The translations under genes and the position numbers were made by a program. From NCBI RefSeq assembly GCF_963678635.1, contig NC_087062.1, forward strand, positions 45,779,758 to 45,843,757: 64,000 bases of DNA, read 5' to 3'. Positions 1 to 9,073 of the stretch are shown piece after piece (the first letter of the stretch is position 1; each line of letters starts with the position of its first letter). This stretch comes from Symsagittifera roscoffensis (Eukaryota; Xenacoelomorpha; Acoela; Convolutidae). The notes beneath the pieces are model-generated. The model searched no databases. It saw only the letters and a list, made by a program, of their open reading frames with translations, and was not told where the DNA came from.

Positions 1-595
1 TATCAGCAACTTAAAATCGATACTAAAGCAATAAATTAATAAAGATGGCCTCAAAATCAAATCACTAAGAAGTTTAATCATTAATGAGGTATATTAATTT
101 TACTAAACTTTTACGTGTGCTTTTTAGTGTAAATTTAAATTCTTGCAAGTTACTCGCCCACATTTGACGCATTTTTTCCACCAAAATTGAGTAATTCGCC
201 CTTTTAGAAATGTTTAAAAAATGATTTTCTTGTTTCACAAATGAACTGATGACGACTTTAATTTTTCAAAACTTTCCCTTAACTCAATTTACTAATGTCA
301 CAGAGTGAACCGCATGTATGCGATGTTCTCACGGTACCCAAACCAGATTAAACCCAGATTGAATCTGGACAAAGTATTTTTTTGAAAACCATCTTCAAAT
401 TTGTCAAAACAACTTGAAACACCAAAATATCAACACAAAACATAACCATCTGTTCCTGATGAAAGGACGCAACCAAAGAACAAACGAGAAAAACACCTGA
501 TAAAAAAGAACAAAAGTTGAGCTCAAAAAGAGAAACTGCTAAAAGAACGACCCCGCCCAGAACGATGTCGCGCTCGAAGTACACATGGCCACCAT
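1..595. other. AT-rich flank beyond the ABCG gene
   Basis: Sequence downstream of the ABCG 3' end. No recognisable gene. An 84-codon minus-strand open stretch (348-602) and a short plus-strand frame near 550-590 have no family signature I recognise. It is probably intergenic. Confidence 0.5.
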
Positions 596-913
596 GTGCC
601 AAGATCCCGACCCACCATTTTTATTTTTAGTAGCTCTAGAATGAGCGAATCTTTATGTATGACAACAGAACTAAATGATAACATAACTAGAACTGATCTT
701 ACTTTGCGGATTTACATATACAATGTAAAAAATTTCTCAGAGAAAAAGAAACGAGCAGCAAAAGGAGATGGAAACTCGATGACACTCCGACTCTGGAATG
801 GCAAATCTATTGGTTTACTGTCGTGGTCAAAATTGTTACAGGATTTGAAGTATGGAACCAAGGTCGCAGCAAAGGTACCCATTGAAGAAGAACAATGGCC
901 AAATCGATGTTGA
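596..913 (+). CDS. hypothetical short open frame, possible OB-fold-like exon
   Basis: An open frame of 105 codons. A later ATG at about codon 17 (MSESLCM) follows a pyrimidine-rich stretch ending in TTTTTAG that could be a splice acceptor, so this may be an exon rather than a whole gene. The middle reads LTLRIYIYNV, then MTLRLWNGKSIGLLSW and LKYGTKVAAKV. This pattern of beta strands resembles an OB-fold nucleic-acid-binding domain (strand, basic loop, LxLWxG, then L..GTKV). The resemblance is only by eye. The frame stops at 913 and nothing downstream clearly continues it. It could equally be a chance open frame. Confidence 0.2.
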   Translation: MPRSRPTIFIFSSSRMSESLCMTTELNDNITRTDLTLRIYIYNVKNFSEKKKRAAKGDGNSMTLRLWNGKSIGLLSWSKLLQDLKYGTKVAAKVPIEEEQWPNRC

Positions 914-1880
914 ACTCACACACAAATCGTAGTCACTTGGTGCTTCACACAGAGAACTCAACCCCAATCTCGCTTTTCGACGAATAGTTGAGAATGCACG
1001 TAGTCTCGCTCTAACTTAACGAAACCAACACATCATTCTATAAATCTGAAGTCTTGACACGATCACTCGACACGATCACTCAACAAGATCTGGATACACG
1101 AGACCCCCTTCTGAGGAATGAGCAACAGTACCCATTCTTTCTCTAAGAAAACAAATACTCCTCTTTACGAGTAACTGTTTCTTTCTGCTCTTCACGCATC
1201 CACTGCTTCAAAAGAAACTACTCCAAGAATCAAGAAACTTTTCCATCCATTCTTCACAGCAACAAACGTTAAACTTAAAAGTTTTCCAAACCCCGGATGA
1301 GTGGAACCAGTTTAAAACTAGTAATTTACTCCATTTATAATTTTGATAAACCTATCTCTATAAAATACTTCCTACTAGCCAATCTTGATCAATAACTAAT
1401 ACTTACATTAATTTGTAAGGCTGAAACTGTTTATAGTTTCAGCCAGAAAAGAGTTAATTCAAGTTAGCAAGCAGTTGCTTTTCTCCAGAACAGTTCCTGA
1501 TATCATATCTCGCAAATACCAGTATACACTAGATCTATTGTGACTAGGAGATAAAAGAGTAAGATTAAGATTAAGATCGATATTAGACTAAGAAGTTGCA
1601 CGAATCTATCTGGCCGAAAATAATATAGCGTGACGAACAGACGTTGTACCTTATCTGAAATTACTCTACTCATTATGTTCGGGGAAGGGGCTAAGAAATC
1701 GAACTCTCAGTCCAAAACTTGGTAGTCCGAGGCCTACCATGAGCCAGGGTTTTTGGTTGCGGTTCAGGAAACAAGTTTTCAGCCCAAAAAAAAAGATGAA
1801 AAAAGCATGTTGTTCTTCAGGTTAATCTCCGTAAAAAGCTGAACAGCTCAAATGTTGGTCCTTGCACTCGTAGTGAAATG
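914..1880. other. intergenic, nothing recognised
   Basis: AT-rich sequence without convincing coding frames. A short direct repeat (CGACACGATCACT, twice) lies near 1056-1082. Confidence 0.5.
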
Positions 1881-1886
1881 TTTATT
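1881..1886 (-). terminator. candidate poly(A) signal of the ABCG gene
   Basis: TTTATT on the plus strand reads AATAAA on the minus strand, about 180 nt past the ABCG stop codon. The position fits a short 3' UTR. AATAAA is common in AT-rich DNA, so it is only a candidate. Confidence 0.35.
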
Positions 1887-2066
1887 TTAATGAATACTGT
1901 TTTTTAGCATCATACAATATGTATCATTCATTTAAAAAGGAAAAGTTTTGTAACAGAGAACCACCGTTTTGTTAGTCCAAGAATAAAATATATGTGAACT
2001 TTTGGGTAAATTTTGCCCGGCCCTCAAACAACATGATTGTTAAAAACATCTAGTCACGTGACAGCA

Positions 2067-2233
2067 TCAACGTCTCCCCGTATGTTTGAAGTAGGTCACC
2101 ACTAGCAAAATGATTTGGACCACAGCTATGTACATCAAAAGCAAGAGGCAGTCGAATCTAGGATTTTCATGTTCCATTCCATATTGTCGCAGGATGGGCG
2201 AACAGTACAAACTTAGAAGGTCACCCAGATCTG
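2067..2233 (-). CDS. ABCG half-transporter, last exon (final TM helix and C-terminus)
   Basis: Minus-strand exon of 167 nt. It begins with the last two bases of a codon after a TTCCAG acceptor and ends at TGA (2067-2069). It encodes an acidic extracellular segment (GMEHENPRFD), a hydrophobic helix (LLLLMYIAVVQIILLVVTYF) and a basic tail ending KHTGRR. A last helix followed by a short basic C-terminus is typical of ABCG/White-family half-transporters. The acceptor is a tandem NAGNAG (CAGCAG). Using either AG keeps the frame and differs by one residue. It joins in phase to the exon ending at 2679. Confidence 0.8.
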
Positions 2234-2678
2234 CTGGAACAAAAAGTTGTGGTCATTAAAATTTTTTAAGGAAAAATGGTGCAGTTTTCTGGGCAGTAAT
2301 GCTCGTATAGTACCATTGATGCTATAAATTTTGCATAAGACAATCTTCTAATTTTCTTTGAATTGAAATCAAAAAGCAATTCGTGCAGAAAAGCAATTAG
2401 TGCAGAATTAAAAAAAAAAGTTAATTACCAGTTTCTGTAAACACATTTTTCCACTTAAATTGAACTACGATGTTCTCATGCTAAGTTTTATTCAAAGTTT
2501 CAAGCATGCCTCAAATTATTTCCTTTATTTTAAAGCAATCAGAAATCGGAGAAATAAAAAAAGTTTCATCAAAATAGGTTTTTATATGATATTTATTGGC
2601 AGGCATTCAGTGATCGTTTGATGTGCTTTGCTTTTATACCTTCCAAAACTCAGGTCAGTATATAATTCTGATTCTAAC
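2234..2678 (-). other. ABCG intron, 445 bp, GT-AG
   Basis: Donor G|GTTAGA and acceptor TTCCAG, phase 1 on both sides. If the donor is read through, the frame stops immediately at TAG, so splicing is needed to reach the C-terminal exon. Confidence 0.7.
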
Positions 2679-3090
2679 CTTTCGGTGGAAGGTTGGAATT
2701 GCAAAATGATGGATTTTCAGGCATGAATGGGATCTGGCATCGTGTTGAGTTAACGAAGTACTTCGGGTGACTGAATTCGTTATAAATCAGTGATCGCAAC
2801 GAGTACTTATGAAACGCAATGTGATAGAAAAGTCTCCAGCCCGTGAACCAATTGTTAGGTATCTCATCTTTTGGTAACAGGAATCCAGCGTTTATCATAA
2901 ATATGCCAAAAATGCCAGCACCAATAGCCAGACCAACTATAAATTATAAAACTATAAGAAGCAACTAGGTTCATGATTGATTCTGCGCAAAGTAGCATGC
3001 AGAAAATGATGCAGAAGAACCACCCGAAGTTCTCTAGTCCTGTGATAACAACTAGGAGAAATGATGACAACAAGGCTGCAAGTAGAACTC
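2679..3090 (-). CDS. ABCG half-transporter, membrane-domain exon
   Basis: Minus-strand exon of 412 nt. It starts after a CCAG acceptor with GVLLAALLSSFLLVV, then FGWFFCIIFCMLLCAES, then GLAIGAGIFGIFMINAGFLL, then an extracellular part (PKDEIPNNW, YHIAFHKYSLRSLIYNEF) with two cysteines. The CAES motif, the GF-P-IP motif and Y-NEF are hallmarks of the ABCG transmembrane domain. The helix order is the normal one. The exon is one nucleotide too long for an open frame: the reading shifts within the T/A-rich stretch around 2938-2950. This may be a real frameshift or a homopolymer sequencing error. Confidence 0.75.
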
Positions 3091-3741
3091 CTGGATGAGA
3101 CTCTTTTCCAGTTTTTCATCTGATTTTTTATACGACCAATATTTTCGAATGGACCAAAATTCGCGTAGAAATGGGTTTTCATTCCGCTCGATAATTTCTC
3201 GAACTTCAAAAAAAAACTCACAGGAGCCATCAGTTACGTCATATTGAATCTTTTTTTAGTCGCCATTCGGATTCTAAGAAAATAGTATTCTCAGTGTCGA
3301 GAAAAACTGGTCGCGACGTTTTTGTTTTCCAACTAATTTACGGCACGGTGTTGTTGCCCGTGCTGCTAACTACTATAATTTCCCATCGCCCTAATCTGAT
3401 TATTTTTTGCTTTCAAGTTATGTCAATCATCCTTAGCCAATGCGTAAAGCTAATTTTATACTCTGTCGAGACCCCAAAAATAGTGGAAATTCAGGGGGGA
3501 AGTTAGCAGAAAACATTTTTTTTGCAAATTGTTGCCTTAAACAATGTGATTTTAACATTATATGCTCCGTGTAAAAAGACGTTTATTTAAAAATTTTGTA
3601 GGTGTCATAATGAATTAATAAATTTGACACAGAACAATTGAACTCTTTTAGCTTTCATACAATCTTTTCGTATTAAAATGTTTTCGAGTCATTAATTTCC
3701 TTGGGCAGAGTTAAGTGGGGATGAAAAAGTGGAAAATTTTC
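3091..3741 (-). other. ABCG intron with non-canonical GA donor
   Basis: Protein homology places the junction after ...FAMIP-G. There the phase-1 exon end CCAG is followed by GAAAAT instead of GTAAAT. The acceptor (CTCATCCAG at 3091) is normal. Both sides are phase 1 and rebuild a glycine codon. Reading through the donor gives an unrelated tail that stops at 3692. Confidence 0.5.
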
Positions 3742-4218
3742 CTGGAATCATTGCAAAGAATGTTGACAGAATGTAGGGATGAGCCGATATTAATCCATTC
3801 GCTCGTTCTCTGCAGAACACTGGTCGAGCTAGGATAAGGTACGGCAGTGCTGCTACAGTCAGAAGAACGTGACATGATTGGACGAAATATATCATGGCAA
3901 CTTTGTGTTCGTCTTTTATCTTATTCGACCTATTGAACATAGCTGCAACTATCAGGTCAAGAAGGACAAAAACCATAATTTGCGACCAGTAAAGTCCAGG
4001 GTGAAGTAAATTGATCCACAGAGCACGAGCAGTCAAATAGCGAAGTTGTGAAAAAAATCCAGCCGTGATCCTTGATTTGTTACTATTTTGCTGATATCCA
4101 GGGTTCTCGTGTACGATCTGTGAAGACGGCTCTTTTTCAGATTGGACTGTTTTCAAGATTTCCTGATAAATATCAGAGCGCGCGTAAACTTCACTAAGTT
4201 TCTCGATCTGTGCGTGAC
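3742..4218 (-). CDS. ABCG half-transporter, linker and first TM helices
   Basis: Minus-strand exon of 477 nt after a TTTCTTCAG acceptor. It starts with a charged linker (IEKLSEVYARSDIYQEIL) typical of the stretch between nucleotide-binding and membrane domains of ABCG proteins. Next come LRYLTARALWINLL, then the first helix (YWSQIMVFVLLDLIVAAMF) and the second (VAMIYFVQSCHVLLTVAALP), then RPVFCRERANGLISAHPYIL. The RP-F-RERANG motif after helix 2 is strongly characteristic. It begins with two bases of a codon (GT), which matches the single G left by the exon at 60711-60842. Confidence 0.85.
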
Positions 4219-4221
4219 CTG

Positions 4222-4530
4222 AAGAAACAGAGTTTTTAGCGACAGAAGGAACAAATTAAGCTGAAAAGTTTGATCAAACAGCCGAAAAAACACAAGTTGT
4301 CTTAAAATTGAATTCCAATTTTGCAGCAAATTTTAGTTGTGGCGACAGTTTCGCATAAATGAACTGGTAGCAACATCTCGAACAAAAAGTTATCACACTT
4401 TTTCGTAAAAATTCACATTTTAATTATACTTCGATTGGCCAAACTTGGCAAAAACCTGAAAATTTTCATTTTTGTGGACGCTTGTTCAATCATTGGGCGC
4501 CTGAATTGCACTGCTTAGACCAAAAAAGCT
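4222..4530. other. intron sequence, nothing recognised
   Basis: AT-rich intron between the ABCG acceptor and the first retrotransposon sequence. No coding frame or repeat seen. Confidence 0.5.
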
Positions 4531-4676
4531 AAATATTCAGTTCCAAGCTGTTACTTTTTGAAAAATGCAAATAATCAAAAATTATTTGCATTATTTGCTG
4601 GCTCGAACAAAAAATTTTCATCTTTGTTCGCGCCAGCACACAAACTGAAGCTGAAAAAAAATTTCAAAAACCCTTT
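4531..4676 (+). mobile_element. 3'-terminal internal fragment of a BEL/Pao element
   Basis: Matches the sequence just before the 3' LTR at 54826-54872 (CGCCAGCACACAAACTG, then an A-rich polypurine-like tract before TGTTAA). A near-identical copy lies at 8797-8946. It holds two hairpins: AATGCAAATAAT with its complement (4564-4592), and GCTGGC-GAACAAA with its complement (about 4598-4640). Its position directly upstream of the 5' LTR means this LTR has element-internal sequence on both sides. Confidence 0.7.
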
Positions 4677-5283
4677 TGTTAATTTCAAGCAAACATGGTC
4701 AAAATCATTTACCATTTCTATCATTTAGTTCGTTCTTGTGCTCATTTGACTCATTTTGCTATGCCGAAAAGCAGGATGTATTTATTTGATTAGTATGCGA
4801 CCAAGTAATTAAACTTTGTTTTTTATCTCTAAAAGGAACACATTTCCGGGCCCCAAAACTTCTTGGCCCTAAAACCTGGACCTTTTAGCTCATCATATAT
4901 AACGTTATTCGATGCTATATACTATGCTGGTTTACGCTAGACTCTTTAAAAGGCAGTCAAATCTTTATTCTTTTCATATTCGGCCCAATTTTGGGGTGTA
5001 AAATTGACCCAAAATTGTAACAATAGTTATCTCTTTTGTGTATCAAAACAAGGCCAATTTTACCCAGGCCCGTGGTGGCTTGTGAGAAGCAGAAACTTAA
5101 TTGAGTTTTCACAATTGGCAGCTCCTTCTCTTGAAATCAGATCTAGATTAGATCGCTTGTTAGATACAGTCATTTAAAACTTTTGAGCACGTTTCAGTAT
5201 TAGGAAAAAGATTGCTATTAACTCGAGCCGATCAAGGCCGGCGTAACGCTCCTTCTATTGTTGAGAAATAGCAGCCGTTAATA
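4677..5283 (+). mobile_element. BEL/Pao 5' LTR
   Basis: 607 bp, starting TGTTAA and ending TTAATA, a near-inverted terminal pair. It aligns along its whole length with the 607-bp LTR at 54873-55479 and with a truncated copy at 52046-52630. Clear substitutions between copies indicate an old insertion. A primer-binding-site candidate follows within two bases. Confidence 0.8.
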
Positions 5284-5284
5284 T

Positions 5285-5302
5285 TGGTCCGCCGACCCGG
5301 AC
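5285..5302 (+). promoter_or_regulatory. candidate primer-binding site
   Basis: TGGTCCGCCGACCCGGAC begins with TGG right after the LTR, as expected for annealing to a tRNA 3'-CCA end. Its complement ends ...GGCGGACCA and looks like a tRNA acceptor/T-stem. The tRNA identity is not certain; tRNA-Tyr is one possibility from the ACCA end. Confidence 0.55.
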
Positions 5303-5404
5303 AATGACTTTTGATTACCTTTTGCTTGAATTGAAATTTATTCCTCAAAAAGTCGAAAAAGATCGATTTGCACAATACCAAATAATTCTTGAAAAAACCC
5401 AAAT

Positions 5405-7642
5405 ATGAACTTGTGTGGAAATTACATTAGAAGATTATCCAAACACTCAAGATTGAAAGCAAAACAATTTAGTCTCAATTTGAATCAGTGGCAGAATCAA
5501 GGCAACTTGAGCGAGCTAATGTCTTACTACAAGTCTCATATCATAAACCTCGAAGATTTGGAAAATGTATACAAGAAAGCATCGAAGCTTCGCAAGACGC
5601 AACATCAGGCAGAATGGGACGACGACAGGAGGGAAACTCGAAGACAGCTTGACAACAGTTTTGCGACGTGGAAGTCATGGCATGTCGGTTTGTCTCAAAT
5701 AGAGATGAACATCAGAGCACTCAGAGACCGAAGCAAGATTACAGAGTACTGCAGCCAAGTTGACAAAATAAGGCTAACAAAAGCTAAAATTTGTCATTTC
5801 ATCTATTGAAGATTGCTCAGAGATGAAGCGCGATCAACAAGAGTAAAACGGTAAGTCGAAAAATTTGAGGAATTGGCACAAGAGCTTCAAACTGCACTTA
5901 ACCACTGCGAATCGATAAGAAAGGCTCCACTGAAGGCTATGTCGGCTTAACTAATGGCAGCCGAAGAGATAAAGAGGGTAAATGACCTGAAAACATGGCC
6001 TGGATATATGGAAAGGGCACAAGTCACCGAACCTGAGGGAAAGGTGCAGTTTACAGACGAAGAGCCAGAAGACCCACGTGAAATTCAAAAACCATCTGAC
6101 AGTTTGATGAGTCCATCAAAAGATGCTAAAATGATGTGAACCCAACAGATGACCATGACATAGATGATCAGCAGACTGCGACAACCAAGGAAGGGGCTGA
6201 GGCATCGCTTGCGGGAGAGTCGACACTACCAACGCCTATCAAATCTAATATGAGTAAAGTTTCATTAAGTTCAATGCAGTCTAGGGAGCGTGCCAAGTCA
6301 GACGCCAGCCCACAAAGCATTTCCGTGTTTTCTTCTCAAGTCAGCGAGGGACGAAGACTCGCTTAAGAAGCAGAAAAAAAAGAAACTATTTAAAGCTGAA
6401 TTCGAAAGTAGAGAGCGACAAATTGCCGCTGAAAGGAAAAAAACGCGAATTTGAAACTGAACAACTAAAGGTTACGGAAAATTTAGGACTTGGAGAAATT
6501 CCTCAAACGGCACAACTTGAAATGGAGACAGAAGTGCACGATAATTCCGACAAAAGAAATCAGTCAAGCAAAAATTCAATTGCGTCCTTCTTTTGACAAG
6601 AGGAAGATAAACTCAGTCAAGTGAGTTCCTGGGTTGAAAAAGTTGAACCCCATCACCCAATTTTACAACCAGCTAAACAAAATCTTCCGCATTCACTCAA
6701 GAGCTCAAAAATTTTCAGCGCGAGCGAGAGTATTAAAACAAAACAGTCTCTCGAACGCAAACTGATATAAAGCATGATATTTCTACGGTGAAACCAGTTT
6801 TTGAGCCCTTAAAAACGGACTTAAGCAAGCTGAAGACACTTCATTACAATCAAAATCCCATTTTCAGCCCGTGACATGAAGTGTTCACATGCCCGTGATA
6901 GAAAAGGAATCGTACATCAAACTATCTAAGCTGAAACTCCCGGAGTTTGACGGAAACCCTTTAGAATGACAAGAATGGTCAAGTCTTTTCCTAGCAACAG
7001 TAGACAGCGCACCTGTAGACGACAGCCTCAAGATGAATCACCTGAAAACGTAAACTACCCAAAAGTAATGCGGCAGTCCAAAGTTTAGGGTTTTCGAAAG
7101 AAATGTACTCCAAAGCCTGGCAGACACTTGTAGGAAACTTTGGAAGACCACACATAATAACTAATGCATAAATGAAGAAAATCCATATCCAATCATTCAT
7201 CAAATGGCACGACTCGCAGGCTATTATGTATCAGTGTTTTGGAGATTTGGGCTCTGAGTCAGGCTTGAAAAGTGCCGTCAGAAAGCTTCCACCCGAACTC
7301 AAGAGAGAGTGGTTGTTGCATATCACCAATAGTGGAAATCATAGCGTTGGATTAAACTATTTCGGCAGTTGGCTAACCAATTTTTACATGGCGTTTTTAC
7401 ATGGTGAGTTGGCAATGCACTTCCCCGAACCTGGAAAATCGTGTTTCAAAAGTTTTGGTGGATATAAAAACAATTATAAAACAACAAACTCTTTGTTCAT
7501 GGTGCACATCAAGTCATCTGAGAAGGAATCAACGAACGACGAATGCCCTTTGAGCGGTGCAGTTCATGAATTGTGGAATTGTCCCCAGTTCGAGAATATG
7601 ACAATATCAGAAAGGCATGAGTCAATCAAACTGCACAAATAA
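5405..7642 (+). pseudogene. gag: BEL/Pao gag, degraded
   Basis: A chain of open segments with stops and small frameshifts. The N-terminal part (5405-5809) is charged and coiled-coil-like. The middle (5954-6366 and on to about 6600) is acidic, Ser/Thr-rich and contains a lysine-rich segment with one extra A. From about 6920 the DUF1759-type gag region appears (LKLPEFDGNPLE), interrupted by TGA at 6967-6969 where a tryptophan is expected, then QEWSSLFLATVDSAP. It continues through the segment 7172-7642 (KLPPELKREWL, CPLSGAVHELWNCPQF, SERHESIK), leading into the zinc knuckle. This is a structural protein relic and not functional as written. Confidence 0.8.
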
Positions 7643-7989
7643 TGCTTCTCATGCATAAACAAAAAATATTTGATAATTAAGTGCAGTGTGGTGCGACAAT
7701 GTGGTATTGACGGATGCTCAAAAAGCATAACCATCTTCTAAACTCTAAAATTCTGAGGGGCCAAACAAATCAAAACAAAGATCAAGCAAACCCACGTTTT
7801 GAGGCTTCATCAGTTATGTCATCTTCCGTGCGAGGTATTGGCATTTTACGGCTAGTCAGATTTTTAGTTTCCAGCCCCGTTGAACGTTACTCGGAGGAAA
7901 CAATTGCCCTCCACGATAACGGATCAACCGTTTCTTATATAGACGTTAAAATTTCAGAAAAATTCAAGTTCCTAGGGCAAGTGAAAATG
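7643..7989 (+). pseudogene. BEL/Pao zinc knuckle and aspartic protease start
   Basis: A CCHC knuckle starts at 7643 (C-x2-C-x4-Y-x4-C, the histidine replaced by tyrosine), followed by CGIDGCSKS, as in Pao-type elements. The frame open at 7714-8070 continues with ILRLVRFLVSS and the protease active-site region ALHDNGSTVSYID, with the catalytic Asp at 7915-7917. The frame is cut 75 bases later by the giant element. The protease resumes at 46409. Confidence 0.75.
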
Positions 7990-7995
7990 AGCGTT
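7990..7995 (+). repeat. left target-site duplication AGCGTT
   Basis: AGCGTT directly precedes the terminal repeat starting at 7996. The same six bases directly follow the opposite terminal repeat at 46403-46408. A 6-bp duplication is the rule for Maverick/Polinton elements. Confidence 0.85.
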
Positions 7996-8230
7996 AGTAG
8001 TATATGTTGGAGCAGTTCAGCCGAGGGGGGTGGTAAGGGGATGGAAGATGATGTCCATGTAATAAAATAGGCTGTGGAGTATCCGGTCATCACCCCATGT
8101 ATTACCATAGGGAATAGATTTCCCATGTATTAAGCTTGTAGGTTTCATATTTTCAGATGGTAAGATGGTAAGATTCGAGAAAAGTTTTTTGGCGCCCGAT
8201 TCTGCCGATTTTTAAGATTCTAAATGTTCC
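7996..8230 (+). repeat. left terminal inverted repeat
   Basis: Starts AGTAGTATATGTTGGAGCAG, then TTCAGCCG and a G-rich tract, then GGTCATCACC, hairpin-like CATGTATTA/CATAGG words, repeated ATGGTAAG and a GGCGCCCGATT block. The same order, with substitutions, occurs in reverse complement ending at 46402 and directly from 62248. Confidence 0.85.
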
Positions 8231-8362
8231 CGTAATTAAAAAAATAAAACTATGAACTATGTTAACCCAAATGTAGCGTTTAAAAAGAATTGATGAAAAA
8301 AAAGTTAAATACAGTGAAAATGTATTTTTACAGCATCGTATAAAATTTCACTGCAAGAACTC
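8231..8362. other. subterminal AT-rich sequence of the giant element
   Basis: Between the left terminal repeat and the polymerase stop. No gene. It may carry the polymerase 3' UTR. Confidence 0.5.
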
Positions 8363-8795
8363 TCACAAGTTTGGAGGTTTAGTCTGTAATCTATCACATT
8401 CAACTTCCCGTTAAGGGTAAAAATAACTCATTTTTTTAGTTTGCTCATAAGTGGCGACTGAATGGTTAATTATTTCAAATCTTCTGTTAGTTGACTTCAA
8501 ACTCACTGCCTTATCCAGTGCTTGTCGACATTTTGGCATCGAACCATCTCCGAAGTCTTTTAATGCACATTTGTTCACTCCTTACTGCTTTTTTTATACT
8601 TTTGACTTTTACTATCGTAACAGCTATACGTTTTGCAACACACGCACAGAATTTCAGTGCATCTGAACTCCTCCATGAACAAACTTGGTTCTCTCTTGTC
8701 ATTTTTCTTATGTTTAGAGCTGCAAGTACGTGAGAAAAAGTTGTTTTTCGTATTTGCTCTAAAATTATCTCGACAGTCCTTTACTTCTTTACTGC

Positions 8796-9057
8796 TAAAT
8801 ATTCAGTTCCAAGCTGTTACTTTTTGAAAAATGCAAATAATCAAAAATTATTTGCATTATTTGCTGGCGCGAACAAAAAATTTTCATCTTTGTTCGCGCC
8901 AGCACACAAACTGAAGCTGAAAAAAAATTTCAAAAACCCTTTTGTTAATTTCAAGCAAACATGGTCAAAATTATTTACCATTTCTATCATTTAGTAAATC
9001 ATCTTCTGTCATTTCAAGCAAACATGGTCAAAATTATTTACCATTTCTATCATTTAG
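8796..9057 (+). mobile_element. BEL/Pao end fragment inserted in polB
   Basis: About 197 bp (8797-8993) nearly identical to 4531-4728: the 3' internal end plus the first 50 bp of the LTR. The second half is repeated at 9011-9057. PolB coding resumes on both sides (TEDD on the right, CRDNFRAN on the left). A perfect hairpin with 16-bp arms lies at 8862-8877 and 8889-8904. Confidence 0.75.
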
Positions 9058-9073
9058 TAAATCATCTTCTGTC
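8948..9073 (+). repeat. 63-bp tandem duplication spanning an insertion border
   Basis: Units 8948-9010 and 9011-9073 look identical. Each contains 47 bp of LTR start and 16 bp of polB (TAAATCATCTTCTGTC). The duplication therefore arose after the insertion. Confidence 0.85.

Noticed and set aside
348-602. 84-codon minus-strand frame at the left edge
   Set aside because: No family signature, and it overlaps an equally plausible plus-strand exon.
3100-3240. Minus-strand open stretch (EFFFEVREIIERNENPFLRE) inside the ABCG intron
   Set aside because: Looks protein-like but falls between exons that already join in phase; no family match and no good splice borders. Probably chance.
8797-8993. A MITE with CTAAAT...ATTTAG ends
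   Set aside because: The same sequence continues into the LTR in three other places, so it is better explained as a BEL/Pao fragment with coincidental short inverted ends.
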